Part shown: one piece after another, positions 44,890 to 54,112 of the stretch
Layout of the letters: each line of letters begins with the position of its first letter
How positions within the stretch are numbered: position 1 is the stretch's first letter
Assembly: GCA_904830895.1 (NCBI GenBank)
Contig: LR882958.1
Location: forward strand, 4,359,501-4,423,500
Direction of reading: 5' to 3'
DNA: 64,000 nucleotides
DNA from: Planktothrix rubescens CCAP 1459/22
GTDB lineage: Bacteria; Cyanobacteriota; Cyanobacteriia; Cyanobacteriales; Microcoleaceae
Notes under the pieces: model-generated
Told to the model about the DNA's origin: nothing
What the model saw: only the letters and a program-made list of their open reading frames with translations
The model's database searches: none
Translations under genes and position numbers: made by a program

Positions 44890-45548
44890 TCACTTACACT
44901 GGCAAATAGTTGTTCTAAGGGCTGTTGTTGAGCCTCTGGATTAGCTACAATTTCAATAATTTTATTCCGTGAAGTTGGAATAAATAATGCTTCTACACAA
45001 ACTTGAGCCACTTTTGTTCGGGGAATACTACCTTCAAATAGGGTATCGGCCGACTGCATAACTAAATTATAATTATTGTCCTCATTTTTTAACCCGCCCG
45101 GACGAACAATGGTATAATATAAACCACTATTTTGAAGATATTCTTCTGCTTGTTTTTTCCACAAAAGAATCAGCCAAAATAAATTTAACGGGTGAAAAAA
45201 TTGGGAGACACACAGGGAAGTAACTAAAACAAAATGTTCAATTCCCTGGGATTTTGCCACATCAACTAAATTTTTTGTTCCTTGACAATCGACTTGATAG
45301 GGCCCAGTAAAATCAAAACTGGGTCTGGCGCCTGTTGCACACAATACAACCGTACAATCACTCAAAGCCGAGGCTAAACTGTAAGTATTTAAAACATCTC
45401 CGACCACCAGTTCCACGTCGGTCGGTAAAATTTGTTGAGCAGTTTCAATATTCCGAACCAAAGCCTTAACCGGAATTTCCCGCTTGACTAATTCGGTGAT
45501 AATTCGCCGTCCCGTTTCCCCCGTTGCCCCTGCGACAAATGCTTTCAT
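44886..45548 (-). CDS. NAD(P)-binding SDR / NmrA-like protein
   Basis: The 220-residue protein begins MKAFVAGATGETGRRIITELVKR, a Rossmann motif of atypical short-chain dehydrogenases. It continues with VELVVGDVLN, VLCATGARPSF, LVTSLCVSQFFHPLN and YTIVRPGGLKNE. The YxxxK catalytic pair is not conserved, so it may be a redox sensor or assembly factor rather than an enzyme. It overlaps the muramidase gene by 4 bases in a two-gene operon. Confidence 0.8.
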   Translation of the reverse strand: MKAFVAGATGETGRRIITELVKREIPVKALVRNIETAQQILPTDVELVVGDVLNTYSLASALSDCTVVLCATGARPSFDFTGPYQVDCQGTKNLVDVAKSQGIEHFVLVTSLCVSQFFHPLNLFWLILLWKKQAEEYLQNSGLYYTIVRPGGLKNEDNNYNLVMQSADTLFEGSIPRTKVAQVCVEALFIPTSRNKIIEIVANPEAQQQPLEQLFASVSD

Positions 45549-45680
45549 GCTGTTAAAGGTTTTTCAGTAAGTGTCAAGTTTTGCCAAGTAACATCAAAAG
45601 TTACGTATATTTATCATAGCGGTTCACGACAATACAAGGCATTCTGGAAATAGGAAAAAACCCTCGCAGGAGAACATATT

Positions 45681-46382
45681 ATGCCGTCCGATATCTCTGA
45701 ACCTCAACCGTCAAGAGCATCATCTGAGTTTGTTGATGATTCTGTTGCTCTCCCAAACCCCGAAGAAAGTAATCAAGAGCAAGATTCTCAGGAGTTAATC
45801 TGGTTTCACAGCGATTTTGAAGACTGCATGGAAATGTTCGCGCCTTTGGATACGGTGGCTGAATATTTGGGTCAACATAGCGGCTGGTTTTGTCGGTGTG
45901 CGTTACCAATGAAAACCGAACCCATGGGAAATAATGCCTATGATTTATTAGTTGGAAGGTTTGGAGCCTTGGGTTATCGAGTGGAAGCGCGGATTGGATT
46001 AGAATTAGTCCCACCGGATGCAGAGGGGATTTATCGGATTCGGACGGTTCCCATCCCCGATTATAAGGCTCCTGGTTATGAGGTGGATTTTAAATCAACG
46101 ATGACATTAATAGAATTACCTACAGCCGAATTTTGTGCCGAACGAGGTATTAAATTAACTGAATGTCCGACTCAAATTACCGGGGCGAAATGGCATCTGG
46201 ATTTGGCTGTCGGGGTACAAATTCCTAAGTTTATTCGTTCTAAATCAGAAGGGTTAATTCAAAAAACCGGGGATACCCTACTAAAAAATATTGTTAAACA
46301 GGTTTCCCGGCGTCTTTCGGCTAAAACTCAACAGGATTTTCATAGCAGTTTGGGGATTCCTTTCCCAAAATATCGCGGTTAA
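45681..46382 (+). CDS. DUF1997 family protein
   Basis: The 233-residue protein matches DUF1997, a cyanobacterial/plastid family. Typical segments are WFHSDFEDCMEMFAPLDTVAEYLGQH, GWFCRCALPMKTEPMGNNAYDLLVGRFGALGY and the C-terminal VGVQIPKFIRSKSEGLIQKTGD. A START-like or lipid-binding fold is plausible but not shown. The first 35 residues are low-complexity and acidic. AGGAGAAC precedes the ATG. Confidence 0.78.
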   Translation: MPSDISEPQPSRASSEFVDDSVALPNPEESNQEQDSQELIWFHSDFEDCMEMFAPLDTVAEYLGQHSGWFCRCALPMKTEPMGNNAYDLLVGRFGALGYRVEARIGLELVPPDAEGIYRIRTVPIPDYKAPGYEVDFKSTMTLIELPTAEFCAERGIKLTECPTQITGAKWHLDLAVGVQIPKFIRSKSEGLIQKTGDTLLKNIVKQVSRRLSAKTQQDFHSSLGIPFPKYRG

Positions 46383-46543
46383 TACCCTAGCGAGCACCGA
46401 ACACTCGCACTGCTGTTTAGGATAAGCGGATACAACTATATAAGACACCCCTGGCGGGTTTTAGAATAAACGATGAATGATAAGCAAAACTTGATCACTC
46501 CTATTTAATAAAAAACTGTATTTGGCACTAAAAGCTATTGCCA

Positions 46544-46579
46544 GTCTATAGATATAATGCTACTTTAGTATTTATAGAC
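46544..46579. promoter_or_regulatory. inverted repeat with -10 box upstream of the cmp operon
   Basis: GTCTATA (46544-46550) and TATAGAC (46573-46579) flank a TATAAT at 46553-46558. This could be a regulator site (LysR type) around the native promoter, now separated from cmpA by the MITE-like element at 46653. Confidence 0.35.
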
Positions 46580-46652
46580 GCTATGGAACGACTTAACTAA
46601 AAATCAAGTCCTAACCCAAGTCACCCTGACCCCAGGGTAATGTTTTATCTAT

Positions 46653-46753
46653 AGGACTTACGCAGAAACCGAGTTTCTGAACGAGAAATCACCGATTTCA
46701 TCCGCAAAATCAGGGCTAGAAACCCGGTTTCTTTGGTCTTGTGCGTAAGTCCT
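46653..46753. mobile_element. MITE-like element with AGGACTTACGCA terminal repeats
   Basis: A 101-bp unit with perfect 12-bp terminal inverted repeats AGGACTTACGCA / TGCGTAAGTCCT. Two inner palindromes (GAAACCGAGTTTC and GAAACCCGGTTTC) are present. No ORF is present. No clear target duplication can be seen. It lies in the leader of the cmp operon. Confidence 0.75.
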
Positions 46754-46764
46754 GAATAATTTAA

Positions 46765-46791
46765 CTACTACAAAATTTTTTTTGTAAGTAG
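46765..46791. promoter_or_regulatory. imperfect palindrome before cmpA
   Basis: CTACTACAAAA and TTTTGTAAGTAG surround a T-rich centre, 40-66 bp before the cmpA start. It is a candidate binding site for CmpR or NtcB, or an RNA hairpin. Confidence 0.35.
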
Positions 46792-46830
46792 CAACCTATT
46801 TTTTCAACAGACAGGTTGTTAGGAGGTTTA

Positions 46831-48204
46831 ATGTCTGAATTTTCAAAAGGTTATTCTCGGAGAAAATTTTTAATTACCGCCGGATTTTCGGCAGCTAGTA
46901 CCGTCTTTTTAAAAGGCTGTTTGGGCAACCCACCCGAACCCACTGGTAATACTGGAAGTTCTCCGGCGACAACACAAGTTCCGGCAGTTAATATTAGTCC
47001 AGAACAAGCCCCAGAAGTGACAGCAATTAAACTAGGTTTTATTCCCATTGTGGAATCTGCCCCCTTAATTATTGCCAAAGAAAAAGGCTTTTTTGCTAAG
47101 TATGGAATGAGCAATGTTGAGGTATCCAAACAGGCAAACTGGGCCTCAGCACGGGATAACGTTACCATTGGCTCAAGTGGGGGAGGAATTGATGGTGGAC
47201 AGTGGCAAATGCCCATGCCGCATTTATTGACAGAAGGCATTATTACCGGGGGCAAAAAAGTCCCTATGTATGTCTTAGCTCAATTAAATACAAATGGCAA
47301 TGGTGTTGCTATTGCTAATACCCATTTAGGGAAAGGAATAGGCTTAGATATTAAAGGCGCTGCCGAATATATTCGCAGTCTTCCAAATACCACAGGACGC
47401 AAATTTAAAGCAGCTTATACATTCCCAAATGTTAACCAAGATTTTTGGATTCGCTATTGGTTAGCTGCGGGTGGAATCAACCCAGATGTCGATATTGATT
47501 TGATAGCAGTTCCTCCCGCAGAAACGGTGCAGGGAATGCGAAATGGAACGATGGATGCCTTTAGTACAGGAGACCCTTGGCCCTATCGAATTGTTAGTGA
47601 TAACATCGGTTTCATGTCCTGTTTAACCACGGAAGTTTGGCCGTTTCATCCTGAAGAATATTTAGCCATTCGTGCTGACTGGGTTGATAAACATCCCAAG
47701 GCAACAAAAGCTATATTAAAAGGCTTAATGGAAGCCCAACAATGGTGTGATAAACCGGAAAACAGAGCCGAATTAATCACGATAGTTTCTGGACGGAATT
47801 ATTTTAATGTGCCTGAAGCAGTTCTGACTGGCCCCTTCCAAGGAAACTATCAGATGGGAGATGGAAAACCTCCAATTCAAGACTTTAATAAAGGGCCGTT
47901 ATATTGGAAAGATCCAATTGGTAGTGTTTCCTATCCCTATAAAAGCCATGATTTATGGTTTTTAACTGAAACTATCCGTTGGGGTTTCCATAATGGTCAA
48001 ATTAAAGATATTGCCCAAGCAAAAGCCATTGTTGATAAGGTAAACCGTGAGGATATTTGGCGAGAAGCTGCCAAAGAAGCCGGGTTTACTGCTGATATTC
48101 CCGCTTCGACTTCAAGAGGTGTGGAAAAGTTCTTTGATGGAATTACTTTTGATCCGGCAAATCCAGAAGCCTATCTTCAAAGTTTAACCATCAAAAAAGT
48201 CTAG
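46831..48204 (+). CDS. cmpA: CmpA/NrtA-type substrate-binding lipoprotein (bicarbonate favoured)
   Basis: A 457-residue periplasmic binding protein. It has a twin-arginine-like lipoprotein signal ([22 protein letters not shown]), a Pro/Thr linker, then the NrtA/CmpA fold ([40 protein letters not shown]). In NrtA the nitrate pocket uses a Lys in the segment WP.HPEKxLG. Here that place is Glu ([15 protein letters not shown]), as I recall for CmpA, where Glu helps bind Ca2+ with bicarbonate. The Thr and Gln of the CmpA pocket (TFPNVNQ) also appear kept. Nitrate remains the alternative. The ATG at 46831 follows AGGAGG. It is the first gene of a four-gene operon. Confidence 0.8.
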   Translation: MSEFSKGYSRRKFLITAGFSAASTVFLKGCLGNPPEPTGNTGSSPATTQVPAVNISPEQAPEVTAIKLGFIPIVESAPLIIAKEKGFFAKYGMSNVEVSKQANWASARDNVTIGSSGGGIDGGQWQMPMPHLLTEGIITGGKKVPMYVLAQLNTNGNGVAIANTHLGKGIGLDIKGAAEYIRSLPNTTGRKFKAAYTFPNVNQDFWIRYWLAAGGINPDVDIDLIAVPPAETVQGMRNGTMDAFSTGDPWPYRIVSDNIGFMSCLTTEVWPFHPEEYLAIRADWVDKHPKATKAILKGLMEAQQWCDKPENRAELITIVSGRNYFNVPEAVLTGPFQGNYQMGDGKPPIQDFNKGPLYWKDPIGSVSYPYKSHDLWFLTETIRWGFHNGQIKDIAQAKAIVDKVNREDIWREAAKEAGFTADIPASTSRGVEKFFDGITFDPANPEAYLQSLTIKKV

Positions 48205-48215
48205 AAATCATATAC

Positions 48216-48239
48216 AGACGCGCCATGGCACGTCTCTAC
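48216..48239. repeat. palindrome AGACGCGCCATGGCACGTCTCTAC in the cmpA-cmpB gap
   Basis: Arms AGACG/CGTCT surround GCCATGGC. It is a member of the GTAGAGACG palindrome family. It lies directly before the cmpB ribosome binding site and may moderate expression down the operon. Confidence 0.6.
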
Positions 48240-48255
48240 ATAAGGAGTTTGAAAA

Positions 48256-49104
48256 ATGACAAGTACCGCTAAAAGAAAAACCAACGGAAATAGCTTTGTT
48301 GACAATGTGGCTGAATATTGGAAAAAGAATTCACAAGATATTATTCTTCCCTTAATGGGAACTTTGGGTTTTTTAGTAGTTTGGCAACTTTTCTCCCTCT
48401 CAGGACTTACCCGTTTACCAGGGCCATTAAGTGTCGTGACTAATGAACAAACCCGAACTTTATTAATGTATCCTTTTTATGATCGAGGAGGATTAGATAA
48501 AGGCTTATTTTGGCAAACTTTAGCCAGTTTAGGACGGGTGGCTCAAGGCTATTCAATTGCTGCTATTGTTGGCATTAGTGTGGGGGTTTTAGTGGGAACA
48601 AATCCGATTTTAGATAAAGCATTAGATCCCCTATTTCAGTTTTTAAGAATGGTGGCTCCTTTAGCCTGGGTTCCGATTGCCTTAGTCGCCTTTCAACAAA
48701 ACCAACCCGCAGCGATTTTCGTGATTTTTATTACTTCCGTTTGGCCGATTTTAATTAATACTAAAGAAGGCGTTAAACAGATTCCCGATGATTATAATAA
48801 CGTTGCCAAAGTCTTGCAATTATCTCGCAAAGAATATTACTTAAATATTCTATTCCCTTCCGCCTTACCTTACATTTTCACCGGATTAAGAATTGCCGTA
48901 GGTTTAGCTTGGTTAGCAATTATCGCTGCTGAAATCGTGATGTCCGGTATCGTGGGAATTGGTTTCTTTATCTGGGATGCTTACCAACAAAACTACATCA
49001 GTGACATTATTTTAGCCGTGGTTTATATCGGTGCAGTCGGTTTAATTTTAGATCGAGGTATTGGTTACATTCAACAATTAATTGTCCCGGGTGAAAAAAA
49101 GTAA
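48256..49104 (+). CDS. cmpB: bicarbonate/nitrate ABC transporter permease
   Basis: The 282-residue inner-membrane permease has about six helices and the EAA-type loop (NVAKVLQLSRKEYYLNILFPSALPYIFTGLRIAVGLAWLAII), which contacts the ATPases CmpC and CmpD. The N-terminal segment (NVAEYWKKNSQDIILPLMGTLGFLVVWQLFS) matches the CmpB/NrtB family. TAAGGAG precedes the ATG. Specificity follows the binding protein. Confidence 0.87.
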   Translation: MTSTAKRKTNGNSFVDNVAEYWKKNSQDIILPLMGTLGFLVVWQLFSLSGLTRLPGPLSVVTNEQTRTLLMYPFYDRGGLDKGLFWQTLASLGRVAQGYSIAAIVGISVGVLVGTNPILDKALDPLFQFLRMVAPLAWVPIALVAFQQNQPAAIFVIFITSVWPILINTKEGVKQIPDDYNNVAKVLQLSRKEYYLNILFPSALPYIFTGLRIAVGLAWLAIIAAEIVMSGIVGIGFFIWDAYQQNYISDIILAVVYIGAVGLILDRGIGYIQQLIVPGEKK

Positions 49105-49162
49105 ACTAAGGTGCACTCATCGCAGCCCACGCACTGTCAACCATTAATCAGGAGTTAATATC

Positions 49163-51169
49163 ATGGAAAAACCATTAATAGAAGTCGAACAAATTGATAA
49201 AGTCTTTAACTTAACCGGAGGAGGTCAATATGTTGCCCTCAAAGGAATTGACCTACAAATACAAAAAGGTGAATTTGTCACCCTAATTGGACACTCTGGC
49301 TGTGGAAAATCAACCCTATTAAACATGGTAGCCGGGTTAGATTTACCATCAGAAGGAATTGTCACCATTGAAGGTCAAAAAATTACCCAACCAGGGCCAG
49401 ATAGAATGGTAGTATTTCAAAACTATTCTTTATTACCCTGGCGAACAGTCCGAGAAAATATTGCTTTAGCAGTTGATTCCGTGATGAAAGGATTACCCCT
49501 AGCAGGACGAAAAAATATCATTGAAAGCCATATTGATATGGTAGGATTACGCCCAGCCGTAGACAAATATCCTGCCCAATTATCAGGAGGAATGAAACAA
49601 CGAGTTGCGATCGCCCGCGCCCTAGCATTACGACCCAAATTATTATTATTAGATGAACCTTTTGGGGCTTTAGATGCCTTGACACGGGGTAATCTTCAAG
49701 AACAATTAATGAAGATTTGCCAAGACAATCAAATTAGTGCCTTAATGGTGACACATGATGTCGATGAAGCCGTGTTACTGTCTGACAGAATTGTGATGTT
49801 AACTAACGGCCCGGAATCAAAAATCGGACAGATTTTAGATGTAGATATTCCTCGCCCCCGCCAACGGATGCAAGTGGTAGAACATCCCAGTTATTATCGC
49901 TTGCGGAGTGAAATGATTTATTTCCTCAATCAACAAAAACTGATCAAAAAAATGCGGGCGAAAAAGAATAAAGTTATTGCCCGTCATGGCCTAGAAAAAA
50001 TTAATTTAGAACTCGGTTTTGTTCCCCTCACCGCCTGCGCCCCCCTGGCCGTGGCTAAGGAATTGGGATTTTTTGAAAAACACGGCCTCGATGAAATCAA
50101 TCTTGTCCGAGAAACCAGTTGGCGTGGCATCAGTGATGGCATCGCCGGAGGCTATTTAGACGCGGCTCAGATGCCCTCTGGGATGCCTTTATGGATGACT
50201 TTGGGAGGGGATGACACCCAACCCGTAACGGTGATTACAGCCCTGACCATGACCCGCAACGGTAACGCCATTACCCTCGCCCGTCGCTTCTATGACCAAG
50301 GGATTTATACCCTGGCCGACTTCAAACGAATGTTGTTACAATCCCCTGGACAACAGCATCGCATGGGGGTAGTTCATCCTAGTTCCATGCACAACCTGTT
50401 ACTGCGCTATTGGTTAGCGTCGGGAGGTATTGACCCCGACCATGATGTGGAACTATTGACCATTCCTCCGGCCCAAATGGTGGTAGACCTACAGGCTGGC
50501 ACTATTGATGGGTTCTGTGTCGGGGAACCCTGGAACCTGCGGGCAATGATGGAGGATGTCGGGTTTACGGTGGCCACGGATTTAGAAATCTGGCCCGGAC
50601 ACCCAGGGAAAGTTTTAGGAGTGCGGGAAGACTGGGCGAAGGCCTATCCTAATACCCATATTGCCTTGGTCAAATCACTATTAGAGGCTTCAGCTTATTG
50701 CGCTGACCCGGAAAATGCCCCTGAAATTCAGCAGATTTTAGCTCAACGTCAATATCTGGGAACTCGCCCCGAATATATTCAGTTAGCTGATCCCAATGAT
50801 ATTGCTTGCAACATGGATGAACCCATGCGTCAATATGCCCATCATCAATTTTTTGGCGATGGAGTCAACCGTCCCAGTCGCACCGAACAGCTTTGGCATA
50901 TTGTTCAAATGGCCCGTTGGGGACATACGCCTTTCCCCCGTAACTGGGTGGAAATTTTAGAACGGTTATGTGCGGTGGGTGCTTTTAGTACCGCAGCCCG
51001 GGAATTAGGACTTTCTGAAATTAGTTATAGTCGGGGTGCTATTCAATTATTTGATGGTACAAAATTTGATACAGAAGATCCTATTGGTTATCTGAATAGT
51101 TTGAAGATTAAACGGGATTTTACTGTTACTGAAGTTGTATTAGATTCTCCTGGGATTAAAGTAGCTTAA
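49163..51169 (+). CDS. cmpC: ABC transporter ATPase fused to a substrate-binding-like domain (CmpC/NrtC)
   Basis: A 668-residue fusion. Residues 1-270 form the ATPase with Walker A (GHSGCGKSTLL), signature (LSGGMKQRVA), Walker B (LLLLDEPFGALD) and H-loop (VTHDVDE). After a basic linker (KKMRAKKNKVIARHG), residues about 280-650 repeat the CmpA/NrtA fold (LELGFVPLTACAPLAVAKELGFF) on the cytoplasmic side, where it is thought to sense internal substrate and inhibit transport. The C-terminal domain keeps Lys in its WPGHPGKVLG segment, unlike CmpA. This domain order is diagnostic of the CmpC/NrtC subunit. Confidence 0.9.
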   Translation: MEKPLIEVEQIDKVFNLTGGGQYVALKGIDLQIQKGEFVTLIGHSGCGKSTLLNMVAGLDLPSEGIVTIEGQKITQPGPDRMVVFQNYSLLPWRTVRENIALAVDSVMKGLPLAGRKNIIESHIDMVGLRPAVDKYPAQLSGGMKQRVAIARALALRPKLLLLDEPFGALDALTRGNLQEQLMKICQDNQISALMVTHDVDEAVLLSDRIVMLTNGPESKIGQILDVDIPRPRQRMQVVEHPSYYRLRSEMIYFLNQQKLIKKMRAKKNKVIARHGLEKINLELGFVPLTACAPLAVAKELGFFEKHGLDEINLVRETSWRGISDGIAGGYLDAAQMPSGMPLWMTLGGDDTQPVTVITALTMTRNGNAITLARRFYDQGIYTLADFKRMLLQSPGQQHRMGVVHPSSMHNLLLRYWLASGGIDPDHDVELLTIPPAQMVVDLQAGTIDGFCVGEPWNLRAMMEDVGFTVATDLEIWPGHPGKVLGVREDWAKAYPNTHIALVKSLLEASAYCADPENAPEIQQILAQRQYLGTRPEYIQLADPNDIACNMDEPMRQYAHHQFFGDGVNRPSRTEQLWHIVQMARWGHTPFPRNWVEILERLCAVGAFSTAARELGLSEISYSRGAIQLFDGTKFDTEDPIGYLNSLKIKRDFTVTEVVLDSPGIKVA

Positions 51170-51180
51170 TTCAACAAAAC

Positions 51181-51205
51181 AGAGACGCGCCATGGCTCGT
51201 CTCTA
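51181..51205. repeat. palindrome of the GTAGAGACG family in the cmpC-cmpD gap
   Basis: AGAGACGCGCCATGGCTCGT followed by CTCTA. It is almost the same palindrome as in the cmpA-cmpB gap (48216). Two copies within one operon argue for duplication or repeated insertion. Confidence 0.6.
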
Positions 51206-51238
51206 CCAATGAAATTTAAAATTTAGGAAATATCAACC

Positions 51239-52093
51239 ATGACTACTGCCAAAATTTCTGCGTCTACCTTTGGTAAAAAGTTTACTAAAACATCCCCAGG
51301 GACAACTGAACCTTATTTAGTCTTTGATCAGGTTTCTAAGGTTTATCCCACTGCTAAAGAGCCGTATATAGTTTTAAAAGATGTAAATTTAACAATTAAT
51401 CAGGGTGAATTCATTTGTGTGATCGGACATTCCGGCTGTGGAAAGTCTACTTTATTAAATATGGTTTCGGGGTTTAATATTCCTTCTCAGGGAAAAGTAA
51501 CATTGCGTTCAAAACCTATTTTGAAACCTGGCCCCGACCGGATGGTGGTCTTTCAAAACTATGCTTTACTTCCTTGGCGCACGGTGTTTGAAAATGTCTA
51601 TTTAGCGGTTAATGCGGTTCATCCTAATAAGTCAAAGGTCGAAAAAAATGCTATTGTTCGAGATCATTTAGCCCTGGTGGGATTATTAGAAGCGGCTGAG
51701 AAAAAACCCCCTCAGATTTCGGGAGGAATGAAACAACGGGCTGCTATTGCTCGGGCTTTAGCTATTCGTCCAGAAGTATTAATTTTAGATGAACCCTTTG
51801 GGGCTTTGGATGCAATTACAAAGGAAGAATTGCAGGAAGAATTATTGAAAATCTGGAATGATCATCGCTGTACGGTGTTAATGATTACCCATGATATTGA
51901 TGAAGCATTATTCCTGGCTGATCGATTAGTTATGATGACAAATGGCCCTTCAGCAACCATTGGAGAAATCCTAGAAATTCCCTTTGAACGTCCCCGCGAT
52001 CGCACTCAAATTATGGAAGATCCCGAATATTATAACCTCAGAAATTATGCCCTCGATTTCCTCTATCGTCGTTTTGCCCATGATGATGAATAA
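51239..52093 (+). CDS. cmpD: bicarbonate/nitrate ABC transporter ATPase (CmpD/NrtD)
   Basis: A 284-residue ABC ATPase with Walker A (GHSGCGKSTLL), signature (ISGGMKQRAA), Walker B (VLILDEPFGALD) and switch His (ITHDIDE). It is the second, unfused ATPase of the asymmetric pair CmpC/CmpD. It ends the operon. A TTGACA promoter for the next gene begins 8 bp after its stop. Confidence 0.9.
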   Translation: MTTAKISASTFGKKFTKTSPGTTEPYLVFDQVSKVYPTAKEPYIVLKDVNLTINQGEFICVIGHSGCGKSTLLNMVSGFNIPSQGKVTLRSKPILKPGPDRMVVFQNYALLPWRTVFENVYLAVNAVHPNKSKVEKNAIVRDHLALVGLLEAAEKKPPQISGGMKQRAAIARALAIRPEVLILDEPFGALDAITKEELQEELLKIWNDHRCTVLMITHDIDEALFLADRLVMMTNGPSATIGEILEIPFERPRDRTQIMEDPEYYNLRNYALDFLYRRFAHDDE

Positions 52094-52100
52094 ATAATTG

Positions 52101-52129
52101 TTGACAAAAAAACAAAAAAGATATAGCAT
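52101..52129 (+). promoter_or_regulatory. promoter now separated from its gene by an insertion sequence
   Basis: TTGACA (52101-52106), 17-bp spacer, TAGCAT (52124-52129). Before the IS630 insertion this promoter would have served the small gene at 53354, about 75 bp downstream once the element is removed. Confidence 0.5.
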
Positions 52130-52201
52130 ATCGAGGGGAAGACGAAGAAGCCAGAAACAAATTTCGTCTCTCAACACTAAACACAATCAGTAATAGGGAT
52201 A

Positions 52202-53350
52202 TAGCAGTCCTAAATCATTATCAAGAGCATGATATAATGATATACACTACTTGATTATGACAATAAAAATTATGAATGACTTACAACAGGCAGAAAAAGA
52301 GCGGAACAAAGAAATAGCTGAATTAGAAATTTTAATTGAGAGTAATCTTTCGGCAAGAGAACTAAAACGAGCAATAGCTGTCAGGATGGCACTCACCGGT
52401 AAAATTTACCGTGAAATCAGCCAAATTTTAGGTGTAAGCGAATTTTTTGTTGGGCATTGGAAAAAAGTTTTTAAAGTCAAAGGAATCGCTGGATTAAAAC
52501 TAGGATATAAAGGCTCAAAAGGGTATTTAAGTATTCAAGAAAAAACAGAAGTAATTGAGTGGTTAAAGAATAAAAAGTATTGGGATTTAGATGAATTAGT
52601 TACTTATGTGGATCAAGAATTTGGGGTAATATATAAATCGAAACAAAGCTACTATAAACTTTTTGACCAGGCAAATATTAGTTGGAAGAAGTCTCAAAAG
52701 GTGAATCCAAAATTTAACGAAGAGCAAGTAAAAAAAAAGAGAGAAGAAATTAATGAGATGTTATCAAAACAAAAGGCTGGCATAGAATCGGGGGAAGTAA
52801 TAGTATTTTTTTTAGATGAATGTCATCTACTTCATGGAGATGTTAATGGCTACGTTTGGGGTCAATCAAATCTAAGAATTGAAGTTCCAATTACCAATGA
52901 AAAAGAGCGACAAACTTATTTTGGAGCACTGAATTATCAAAGCAAAAGATTCCATGTTAAAAGTTACCCATCTGGGGATGGAAAATCAACAATTGAATTT
53001 ATAAAATACTTACAAAACCAATATAAAAACAAGAGAATTATCTTAATTTGGGATGGAGCGAGCTATCATAGATTTGGAGAATTTAGAGAATTTTTATCAG
53101 AAATAAATGGTGATAAAGAACCTGATGATTTTTTAATTACTTGTATTTTATTTGCTCCTAATGCTCCGCAACAAAATCCGGTTGAAGATATTTGGTTACA
53201 AGCGAAAAACTTTTTGAGGAAGTATTGGTATTTATGCAGGTCGTTTAAGATTATCAAATTTTTGTTCGAGTTTTTTACTAAGGAACATAAATTTGATTTT
53301 CCCAAAATTCATCAGTATACTTATATATAGAAAATCATTTAGGATTGCTA
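52202..53350 (+). mobile_element. IS630 family insertion sequence, complete
   Basis: The ends are inverted repeats TAGCAGTCCTAAATCATT and (right end, other strand) TAGCAATCCTAAATGATT. It is flanked by the dinucleotide TA on both sides (52200-52201, 53351-53352), the IS630/Tc1 target. Length is 1149 bp with one transposase gene. It is inserted two bases before the start codon of the gene at 53354. Confidence 0.88.
52251..53330 (+). CDS. IS630 family transposase
   Basis: The 359-residue transposase has an N-terminal helix-turn-helix (YREISQILGVSEFFVGHWKKVF) and the Tc1/mariner-like DDE domain: Asp in VIVFFLDECHLL, Asp in IILIWDGASYH, Glu in APQQNPVEDIWLQAKNFLRK. The frame is open and it probably starts at the ATG at 52257 or 52272 (MTIKIM / MNDLQQAEKERN). 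It may be active. Confidence 0.9.
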   Translation: MIMTIKIMNDLQQAEKERNKEIAELEILIESNLSARELKRAIAVRMALTGKIYREISQILGVSEFFVGHWKKVFKVKGIAGLKLGYKGSKGYLSIQEKTEVIEWLKNKKYWDLDELVTYVDQEFGVIYKSKQSYYKLFDQANISWKKSQKVNPKFNEEQVKKKREEINEMLSKQKAGIESGEVIVFFLDECHLLHGDVNGYVWGQSNLRIEVPITNEKERQTYFGALNYQSKRFHVKSYPSGDGKSTIEFIKYLQNQYKNKRIILIWDGASYHRFGEFREFLSEINGDKEPDDFLITCILFAPNAPQQNPVEDIWLQAKNFLRKYWYLCRSFKIIKFLFEFFTKEHKFDFPKIHQYTYI

Positions 53351-53353
53351 TAT

Positions 53354-53902
53354 ATGACAAAGGTAAGAATTGAATTAGTTGACGTTTATTGTGGAGATAC
53401 CGAAGATGTCACAGGTGCTGATGATTTTTATTTAGTCGGTGCTTTGGTCGGAGGCGGACAAACAAAAGCAATTCTAACGCGCCCTATCAAAATTAATGAT
53501 AAGCAAAGAAAAACATTTCGTCCCGATGACTCCGTTTTATTTGATGGCGAAATCCCAGAAGGACAAACCATCAAAGGAGGACTAAAGGCTTATGACGAAG
53601 ATGCTGCAAAAGACTGGGCTCAACACGGCACTAAAGTTCAGGAGATCAGCCGTAATGTTTCAAGTGCTTTAGCAGGAGTCGGCCCAGAAGGAGTGATGGC
53701 GGGCAAGATCCTTGGAATCGCTACAGCTGCGTCGGGCATTCTCTCTAGTTTGGATCGAGATGACTTACTGGGTGCTACCGAATTAGAAATTTCCTCCATT
53801 GGGCCATCTCTTGAAGAGCGAGAGTGGAAAATGAGTAAGAAAGGAGGCGGCGGTTGGTCTACCTGGGATTACTCCTTGCGCTATCGGATTAGCCGTTCTT
53901 AA
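53354..53902 (+). CDS. hypothetical protein, expression probably altered by the upstream IS630 element
   Basis: A 182-residue soluble protein (MTKVRIELVDVYCGDTEDVTGADDFYLVGALVGG..) of unknown family. The first half alternates polar and hydrophobic residues like a C2/beta-sandwich domain. The middle has a Gly/Ala-rich helix (EGVMAGKILGIATAASGILSSL) that could be membrane-active. The end is Gly/Trp-rich (KKGGGGWSTWDYSLRYRI). Before the insertion the ATG followed AATAGGGATAT. Now the IS terminal repeat supplies AGGA 10 bases upstream instead. Its native promoter at 52101 is 1.2 kb away. Confidence 0.65.
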   Translation: MTKVRIELVDVYCGDTEDVTGADDFYLVGALVGGGQTKAILTRPIKINDKQRKTFRPDDSVLFDGEIPEGQTIKGGLKAYDEDAAKDWAQHGTKVQEISRNVSSALAGVGPEGVMAGKILGIATAASGILSSLDRDDLLGATELEISSIGPSLEEREWKMSKKGGGGWSTWDYSLRYRISRS

Positions 53903-53970
53903 AAAATAGTAAGTCGGGTGCGTTCATTGTCATCGAATGCACCTGCTCAACTATCCGATTTCAGTATCGT

Positions 53971-53998
53971 GTAGAGACGTTGCATACAACGTCTCTAC
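53971..53998. repeat. palindrome GTAGAGACGTTG-CATA-CAACGTCTCTAC
   Basis: A perfect 12-bp-arm palindrome between the hypothetical gene at 53354 and the LysR gene. It is the cleanest copy of the family also seen at 8717, 48216 and 51181. Confidence 0.7.
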
Positions 53999-54112
53999 GT
54001 GGGGTTTAGGGATTATCTATAGCACCGATTTAAGGATAGAATGTTAAATCATAAATAAGACCCTATTCTCAATTTCTCCAGATAGAGCAATCTTTCCCGA
54101 CCCCCTATATTG

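Noticed and set aside
48216-48239. Terminator between cmpA and cmpB
   Set aside because: The palindrome has no following T run and the operon continues in the conserved order.
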